64,000 nucleotides of DNA from Aquanectria penicillioides (Eukaryota; Ascomycota; Sordariomycetes; Hypocreales; Nectriaceae), in NCBI GenBank assembly GCA_003415625.1, contig PYIU01000003.1, positions 2,728,001-2,792,000 of the forward strand. Direction: 5' to 3'. Below the pieces are notes generated by a model. That model saw only the letters and a list, made by a program, of their open reading frames with translations, was not told the DNA's origin and ran no database searches. Below, piece by piece: positions 56,952-64,000 of the stretch (positions within the stretch are counted from its first letter, which is position 1; every line of letters begins with the position of its first letter). The position numbers and the translations under genes were made by a program.

Positions 56952-57969
56952 TTTGGACGTCGGTGGTTTAGGGTAAGTTTGAGGTGTGGATGAGCCTTTG
57001 CTGCGAGTGGTGAAGATATGACAAGAGGCACTGGTTCTTGGCAAGGTGCGATGCGTTCCGAGGTTTGCAAGTGAAAAACGAAGGCCTCTGTTCACAAAGT
57101 TCTGCTTAATGGGTGGCATCTTTTGTCTGGTTATATGTTCTCCCGGGGTGCGCGGGGTCGGTTCTCAAATACAACTCCCGACTCCACTTCCCGAACTTCG
57201 GTCCCGGGGCCGAACGATAGCGGTGGGTCACGGAATCGTTCACGTACTACGACTTATGCGTGGATTCCCAGATGCCACTACTGCGGCAAGAAGGGCTTAC
57301 CATTGTCATGGATGTAACCTCGAAAGAGGCACTAGGGGGTTATATGATGGATGTCTTTGTTGATCAGTGCTAGGAACAAGATGACAGAAGCACAGGCCTG
57401 GCTAACAAGGCAGGGACCTAGACGTGATCGCTGTGAATCGCAACGACCAAGTAATCCAATGGCCAAGCAACCAGTACGCTAGGGTGTCTTAGGCCTAAGA
57501 CCAATGGCGCTGGGCCGGATGCACCTCACAGCGGCCCCTGCAGAGCTTACGGCGGTGCACACTGCCGCTGAATCAGGCAAGCAAGCAAGGTTCTGTCAAT
57601 TCCGAAGTAGTGCGGGTTTGAACATTGCAGTTACTTGATAGCCATGCATGAAATAAATCAATTCACCGGCTATTTGAAGCTAGTGAGAGGGGGAGAGAAA
57701 ATGCTTTCATTTCCGCCGACATGAAATGGCTCTGTTTGTGGGTTTGCTTGCATTCACATCATCTTGTAGTGTTCCGAGGTCACCATCTTACCTTGACACA
57801 TCCCAGAGTTGAAAGCTTGGATCGCAAAAACGCGTAGGAGCTGATCACGTGACAGGGAGCTTCTGCCTGGATCATTAACGCGACATCACTTTTTTTCGCG
57901 ACGCTGCGAACGCAAGCAACTCCCCCCTTCTGTCTACCGTCCCTTCTGTTCGAGCGCTCATCAGTCAAG
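56952..57969. promoter_or_regulatory. Divergent promoter region CMD/SPT16
   Basis: About 1 kb. The right end (57895-57969) is a CT-rich SPT16 leader. The part next to 56951 may code an N-terminal extension of the CMD protein. No other gene was seen. Confidence 0.5.
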
Positions 57970-60900
57970 ATGGCCGAGATCAAGATTGACAGCAAGCTCT
58001 TCCAGGAGCGCATCTCGCACTTCGTGACGGCCTGGAAGAACGACCTCCGATCCAAGGATGGGCTGTTTGGCGGCGCCTCGTCCATGGTCGTCATGATGGG
58101 CAAGGTCGAAGAGATTCCCGAGTTCCATAAGAACAACGCCGTGCACGTATGCATCCTCCGGCGATCCTAAAAAAATTGCTCGGCGACTCAGAATACTGAT
58201 GGAAATGATAGTTTTGGCTCCTCGGATACGAGTTCCCGACGACAATGATGCTCTTCACCTTGGACACGTTGTACATTCTCACGACGGCAAAGAAAGGTAG
58301 GATCACGCCAGCGTTGGTGGTGCGATTCGATTTGTGCTTACAGACCTGCAGCGAAACATCTTGACCAGCTCAAGGGCGGCCGATTTCCGATTGAAGTGCT
58401 CGTGCGAGGCAAGGATGCCGCTCAGAACGAGAAGCTGTTCGTTAAGATTACCGACAAGATCAAGGAGGCCGGAGTAGGTTTCAATTCTTTTCCCACATGT
58501 GGCTTTTCTAACCATACCCGTGTCCAGACAAAAGTCGGCACAATCGCCCGCGATACCTCGAAGGGACCGTTCGTCGACGAATGGAAGAAGGTGTTTGGAG
58601 ACAAGTGCAAGGATGTCGAGCAAGTTGACGTTTCTGCGGCGCTTTCGACACACGCCTTTGCCGTCAAGGATGAGAGCGAGCTCCGAGCGATGCGAACCGC
58701 TTCCAAGGCATGCGTGGCTTTGATGACTCCCTATTTCCTCGATGAAATGTCAAACATCCTCGACGAGGAGAAGAAGGTGAAACACTCTATCCTCGCCGAA
58801 AAGATCGACAAAAAGCTGGATGATGGCAAGTTTTGGAAGACTGTGCAGCTTCCTGGCAACGGAAAGCTTCCTTCTGACCTGGACCCAAGTCAACTGGACT
58901 GGATTTTGGGCCCAGCTATCCAGAGCGGCGGCAAATACGATTTGCGATTTTCCGGCGAGCCCAACGACGACAACTTGCACGCCGGAATCATTATTGCGGC
59001 TATGGGACTTCGATACAAGTCGTACTGTTCTACCATCGCACGTACGTATCTTGTTGACCCGAACAAGTACCAGGAGAGCAACTACAGGCTCCTTGTCCTA
59101 GTCCACAACACAATCATCAAGGAACTCCGCGACGGCATGCAGGCAAAGGAAGTCTACGCTAAGGCTCTCAGTATCGTGAAGAGCAAGAAGCCAGATATGG
59201 AGAAGCATTTCCTGAAGAACGTCGGCTGGGGAATCGGCTTGGAGAACAAGGACCCAACTCTCGTGCTTAATGGCAAGAACCAGAGGACTTTGAAGGACGG
59301 AATGACGCTTATAATCAACACCGGATTCCAGGATATTGAGAACCCTCAACCCCAGGACAAGAGCAGCAAGGTCTATGCCCTTGTCCTCACAGATACCGTC
59401 CGAGTGACATCTGGGGAGCCTGTAGTCTTCACAGCAGAGGCTCCTACGACTGCTGATGCCAACTCATTCTTCTTCAAGGATGATGAGGAGGCCCAGCCTG
59501 CCCCTAAGAAGGAGAAGAAGGACCCTCGCGTTGGTGCTGTCGCAACCAAAAATATTACTTCGACGAGATTGCGCTCCGAACGCTCGGCCGCTGTTGACGA
59601 AGATACCGATAAGAAGCGACGCGAGCACCAGAAAGAGCTTGCCTCGAAGAAGCAAAAGGAAGGAATGGCCAGATTCGCCGAGTCCACGAACGACCAAAAT
59701 GGTGCCGAAGTAAAGAAGTTCAAGCGATTCGAGTCCTACAAGCGAGACAACCAGTTCCCTCTACGAAGTAAGAACCTCGAAATTATCGTGGATAGTAAGA
59801 ACAGCACCGTTGTGTTGCCAATCATGGGCCGACCAGTCCCATTCCACATCAACACCATCAAGAACGCCAGCAAGAGTGACGAAAACGACTTTTCCTTCCT
59901 GCGTATCAACTTCCTGTCTCCTGGACAGGGTGTAGGAAGAAAAGACGACCAGCCGTTTGAGGATGCCTCGGCCCACTTTGTTCGAAGTTTAACGTTCCGC
60001 TCCTCGGATGGTGATCGATATAATGAAATTGCAAACCAAATCTCGAACATGAAGCGCGATGTAGTCAAGAAGGAGCAAGAGAAGAAGGATATGGAGGATG
60101 TCGTGGAGCAGGACAAGCTGGTGGAGATTAGAAGTAAGTTTTTGTTTTGTCACCCCATTGACCAGAAGCTAACGTCTTGTAAGACCGCCGCCCGGCTGTG
60201 TTGGATAACGTCTACATCCGACCTGCCATGGAAGGCAAGAGAGTTCCCGGCAAGGTGGAGATTCACCAAAACGGTATTCGATACCAATCTCCCCTTAACG
60301 CTCAGCACCGCGTTGATGTTCTGTTCTCCAACGTCAAGCACCTCTTCTTCCAGCCCTGCCAACACGAGTTGGTTGTCACAATTCACATTCACCTCAAGGA
60401 CCCTATTATTGTTGGCAACAAGAAGAAGACGAAGGATGTACAGTTTTACCGTGAGGCCACTGACATCCAGTTCGATGAGACGGGTAACAGAAAGCGGAAG
60501 TACCGATATGGCGATGAAGATGAGTTTGAGGCCGAGCAGGAGGAACGTCGCCGGAGAGCCGAGCTTGACCGACTGTTCCAGGGCTTCGCGCAGAAGATTG
60601 CTGAGGCTGGCCGAAACGAGGGCATTGAAGTTGACATGCCTATTCGTGACCTTGGCTTCCACGGTGTGCCGTTCCGAAGCAACGTCTTCATCCAACCTAC
60701 TACGGACTGCCTCATGCAAGTTGTGGAGCCTCCCTTCATGGTTATTACCATTGAAGAGATTGAACTAGCTCATCTGGAACGTGTCCAGTTTGGCCTGAAG
60801 AACTTTGATATGGTCTTCGTCTTCAAAGACTTTACACGGGCACCTTATCATATCAACACAATCCCTGTCGAGTTTCTGGATCAGGTCAAGGACTATCTCG

Positions 60901-61298
60901 ACTCCTCTGACATCGCCTACTCTGAAGGCCCCCTGAACCTCAACTGGCCTACTATCATGAAGACTGTCACTGCTGATACTCACCAGTTCTTCGTCGACGG
61001 AGGCTGGTCTTTCCTGCAGGCTGATTCAGATGAAGAGGGCGGCTCAGAGGAGTCTGAAGAGGAATCCGCCTTCGAGATTGGCGATGCTGAGCTTGATGAG
61101 GCTTCCGAATCTAGTGAATATGATTCTGACTTTGGCAGCAACGCCAGTGATGATGATGACGAAGATGCTGAGCTGGACAGTGATGAAGAGGGCGAAGACT
61201 GGGATGAGCTGGAGCGCAAGGCTAAGAAGCGAGACCGCGAGAGCGCTATGGAGGAAGAAGACCGCGGTGGCAAGAAGAAGCAGAAGCGCAAGCGGTAA
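57970..61298 (+). CDS. SPT16: FACT complex subunit Spt16
   Basis: Five exons, 57970-58146, 58212-58296, 58352-58473, 58528-60133 and 60184-61298, give 1034 residues, the usual size. Spt16 pairs with Pob3 (SSRP1) to handle H2A-H2B dimers during transcription and replication. An N-terminal aminopeptidase-like domain ([23 protein letters not shown]-type end of exon 2) leads into a pita-bread fold ([27 protein letters not shown]). A dimerisation/middle part contains the PH-like domains ([37 protein letters not shown]), with [11 protein letters not shown] and [18 protein letters not shown] before an acidic tail with basic end ([10 protein letters not shown]). Introns are 65, 55, 54 and 50 nt; intron 3 (58474-58527, ttctaacc branch site) is a multiple of three without a stop. 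No frame break was found. Confidence 0.96.
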
Positions 61299-62367
61299 AT
61301 ATCAGAGTTGCCGTCTCATGGCCCCACCATGGACAGGGGAGTTTTGCGACGTCGTGAAGAGAGGCCAATGCCTGTTGTTGTCATTTTTTCCTTCTACCTT
61401 GTACTAAACAGATCAAAATCTAGCTTGCTCGCACGCCCGGCCTCTCATCACACTCTCGCCTCCTTTCCACTCGACGCTATCTCTGCCGAGGGCATGTTAT
61501 GGGGGAATCGATAATAGGTTGTTGTTTTTCAGGGGGGTTGAGCTACGATGGGTTTCTTCACATCCTTTTTCTTTGTGTGGATAGCAGGAAAGCAGATTTG
61601 GGCCAGCCTGAATTAGGTAATTGAATGATATTTCCAATACTATAAGCGTTGGTGATAGAAGTTTTGCATTTTGCATGCTGGCAGTCACGTCATAGGCATT
61701 TCGCGCAGGTGTCCTCGCATTACACCGAGGACCGCAATTACATTGCATCTCGTTTTTGCAGACGACACCGTGTAAGCAGCATAACCATACTACATTGTCC
61801 TATCGATCTATTCACTCTTCCGATTGCAAAAAACACGCCTGAACTCCCTATCCGGTTGACGATAACTCGGAAGCATTATCCGCAGTTCTCCCTTATCCAG
61901 CCCGTTTTCCTTTTCCGTCTGCGCGCTTGTCGCACGCAGCCAGCGGGAGAGCACCAACTCGTGTGCGTGCGGAAGAAAAAAAAGAAGTAGGCATCGTGGT
62001 GGTCGAGAATTCCCAGAAGCCTCCTCTTGTAAGCAGTCCAAAACGATGCTGCCTGGTGTAGTCGTACAAGAAATAGCAAACCGTGCCGAGAACAAAAAAA
62101 CAAGAATCAAAATCCGAGCAAAAAAAGAGGTGGCGTTAATTTTACCTGGGGTGATTTCACAGCCACGTTCAGCTGCCATTAGATCGCCGGAGATGTCCGA
62201 TGCCAAGACCCTAATGCGAGAGGGGACAAGACAGAGGGCGATGCGAGGTGCGCATTTCTGGCGGTGCAAGGAGTGCTAGGCCGGCTACCAGATGACGTGA
62301 ACGAGGGATTCGTGGTATCGGCAGTGGTGAGCATTCGGAGCAACGCTGTCGAGCTGTCGCGAGCCGC
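61299..62367. other. Convergent intergenic region SPT16/CDC50
   Basis: About 1.1 kb contain both 3' ends. A 153-codon minus frame (61808-62269) has no domain and lies across AT-rich tracts. Nothing else was supported. Confidence 0.5.
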
Positions 62368-63943
62368 CTAAGCCTCGCCGGGACGTAGCTCCCGCCCAGA
62401 GGCCACGGCCGTACTGGGTCCAGACTTGGCACTTGGGGCGTTGTTCCAGGACAGATAGGTGTGGTCACCCAATTTCCTGGGCACCGTTAGTTACAATGTT
62501 TTCCAACGAGGGCAGAGATCAAGAGACGAACCTTGGTCGGATGAGGTGAGTGACGGTGAAGACGACACCAAGGAGGATACAAACACCGCCAACGACGACA
62601 TACGCAATGCCCAAGAAGGGATTGCGGCCACCCATCACGGTTCGGGTGGTGATGAGGATGGACTTAGAGCCCTTGTAGGCAGTGGTAGGGAAGACTACAA
62701 ACAGTGAGCAAGAGCGGCGGCTACAGCGGTTGTCTAACTTACAGTCGTCGACAATAACCTCGTAGCGTCCAGATGGCATGGCCTTACTGTCGTTGCGCTG
62801 GTACAGCTTACTGAAGGTAGGCAGACCTGCAGTTCGCATCCAGACCATGAAGGCGGCATTCTCATTCAGCTTTGGAGGGAAGTTATCCTCGGTGTAGTTG
62901 TCGGGATAACGTTCCTGCCAGTTGGGTGGCGGAAGCACCTGATTGTACTTGTACTTGGTCTCTCCGTACAAGTCCTTGTCACTGCTCCAGGCGATGTCGT
63001 TGTCGCGATCCATAATGTATGTCCAAGTCTCGCTGTCCGTTCCGTTGGCAGGGTTCAGGAGCACGGGATCGCTGAAGGAGTCGTTGAACATGGAGTTGGC
63101 AATCAATCCACAGGGATAATAAGGCATCTGGCGGGCTTCATCACCATACAGAGGAGTGCAGTCAGAGCCCTTGATATCGCCGTATGAACGGGCTTCACCC
63201 TTGAGCTGCTTGGAATCGAAGGAAAGGACATAACGACGGTGGTTCTGGTAGAAGTTTGTGAGGTGGTAGTAGAACAGGACAGGCGGTCCCATGCTCTCAG
63301 GAATGTCGAAGCGCAGGTGGCAGCGGTTGGCGAGGATGGTAGCCTTTGAGTCGCTCAGCGTGACGTTGACTTTCTTCTCGATGGCCCACATGGCGTTGAC
63401 ACCATTAGTATTGTTCTTAAATGCGGTTGTGACGGCATCGCTGGGCATGTCTCCAAAACCGCGGCCACCATTGTACTCGGGTGCCGTGGAATTGCAGTTG
63501 GTGTATTCGAGCTTGATCTCTTGAACCTATTGCTTCGGTTAGGGGTGTTTCGTTGAAAGGCAGTACCGGAAGTCGCGGAGGACAGTACCTGGGCGCTCGC
63601 ATAAAGGAGCAGACCACCGATCGGGGCGAAGATGATGCCGATGACGAAGAACAAGGGCAAAACGGTCTTGGGGGTTAGAATGGGCCTGTCGCTGTCAGCA
63701 TTGTACCTTGAGTCGCCAGAGGACCTCCACATACTGCCAGGCCTTCAAGCGCTGTTGCCGGAAGGCGGTGTCTATCGTGAAAGAATTAGTTTCAGTTCCT
63801 TCACGGGCGGCGAAGCGCTTCCGAAGCATCCAGAGCTACTCACTCGCGGGTCGGCGACTCTTCTTCTTCTCCGGCTGCTTCGGGCCTCCATCGTTGGAGT
63901 CGATCGAGTCGGTGTGGTCGATACCACGGGGTGAGTCGGCCAT
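62368..63943 (-). CDS. CDC50/LEM3 family subunit of P4-ATPase flippases
   Basis: Six exons, 63943-63844, 63771-63735, 63685-63589, 63526-62743, 62694-62532 and 62476-62368, give 429 residues with all frames and phases consistent. Introns are 72, 49, 62, 48 and 55 nt. The protein has a cytosolic N-terminus with [13 protein letters not shown]1 ([20 protein letters not shown]), a large lumenal domain with cysteines and N-x-S/T sites ([34 protein letters not shown]) and TM2 ([20 protein letters not shown]). It ends in [16 protein letters not shown]. These are the marks of Cdc50/Lem3 proteins, which chaperone P4-ATPases and are needed for phospholipid flipping. Which paralogue (Cdc50, Lem3, Crf1) cannot be told by eye. 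Confidence 0.94.
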
Positions 63944-64000
63944 TGTACACAGAGTCGTCGATGTGTGCTGCGCGATAATGCCGTCGGAGTTGCAGGATGT
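63944..64000. other. Window end, CDC50 leader
   Basis: Only the upstream leader of the CDC50-like gene is visible. Confidence 0.4.

Noticed and set aside
61808..62269. 153-codon minus frame between SPT16 and CDC50
   Set aside because: No domain, crosses AT-rich 3' regions of convergent genes.

Overview
The window is nuclear DNA of a filamentous ascomycete. Short introns (45-204 nt) carry GT...AG ends and CTAAC/CTGAC-type branch sites. The genes are Pezizomycotina types: a FluG-like protein, an Sln1-type hybrid histidine kinase, a CsbD-like stress protein and a MOSC/ferredoxin-reductase fusion. Together with the acct/aggt-rich intergenic DNA they point to Sordariomycetes, probably Hypocreales. 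The genus cannot be named from sequence alone. No rRNA, convincing tRNA, CRISPR array or intact transposon was found.

Layout from left to right. 1-457: 5' part of RRP7 (minus). 1.8-5.5 kb: accessory-looking pair, an MFS transporter and a MOSC-FNR-2Fe2S oxidoreductase. 7.8-9.9 kb: F-box protein. 11.5-16.4 kb: divergent RVS167 (BAR-SH3) and NFS1 (cysteine desulfurase). 17.7-19.4 kb: CsbD-like stress protein and a single-pass membrane protein. 20.5-24.5 kb: a large, mostly disordered protein whose N-terminus resembles an H2B-H2A histone-fold doublet. 24.5-31.2 kb: gene-poor stretch. 31.2-34.9 kb: a secreted Ser/Thr/Gln-repeat adhesin-like protein and a small Cys-rich ORF in AT-richer DNA. 34.9-37.5 kb: FluG-like protein. 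40.9-44.4 kb: Sln1-type hybrid histidine kinase. 46.5-50.5 kb: MAF1 and the AP-1 sigma subunit (both minus). 51.9-57.0 kb: glutamate-cysteine ligase modifier subunit, BUD32 kinase, an N-terminally anchored protein of unknown function and an AhpD/CMD-like protein. 58.0-63.9 kb: SPT16 (FACT) and a CDC50/LEM3 flippase subunit, convergent.

Most genes are conserved housekeeping genes. They cover ribosome biogenesis (RRP7), Pol III control (MAF1), chromatin (SPT16), Fe-S assembly (NFS1), glutathione synthesis (GCLM), tRNA t6A modification/KEOPS (BUD32) and membrane traffic (RVS167, AP-1 sigma, CDC50). No operon-like pathway cluster is evident. Several pairs share divergent promoters: RVS167/NFS1, AP-1 sigma/GCLM, BUD32/anchored protein and CMD/SPT16.

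Two observations stand out. First, six conserved genes (RRP7, the histone-fold-like protein, SLN1, MAF1, AP-1 sigma, BUD32) each have their reading frame broken by what looks like one missing base in a short homopolymer, always a loss. This looks like a consensus error of the assembly rather than gene decay, and automatic gene models here should be distrusted. Second, the 1.3-kb-codon protein at 20.5-24.5 kb combines an apparent H2B-like plus H2A-like histone-fold pair with four copies of a short D-x-x-x-F-[IL]-[RK] motif. I do not recognise it as a described family.
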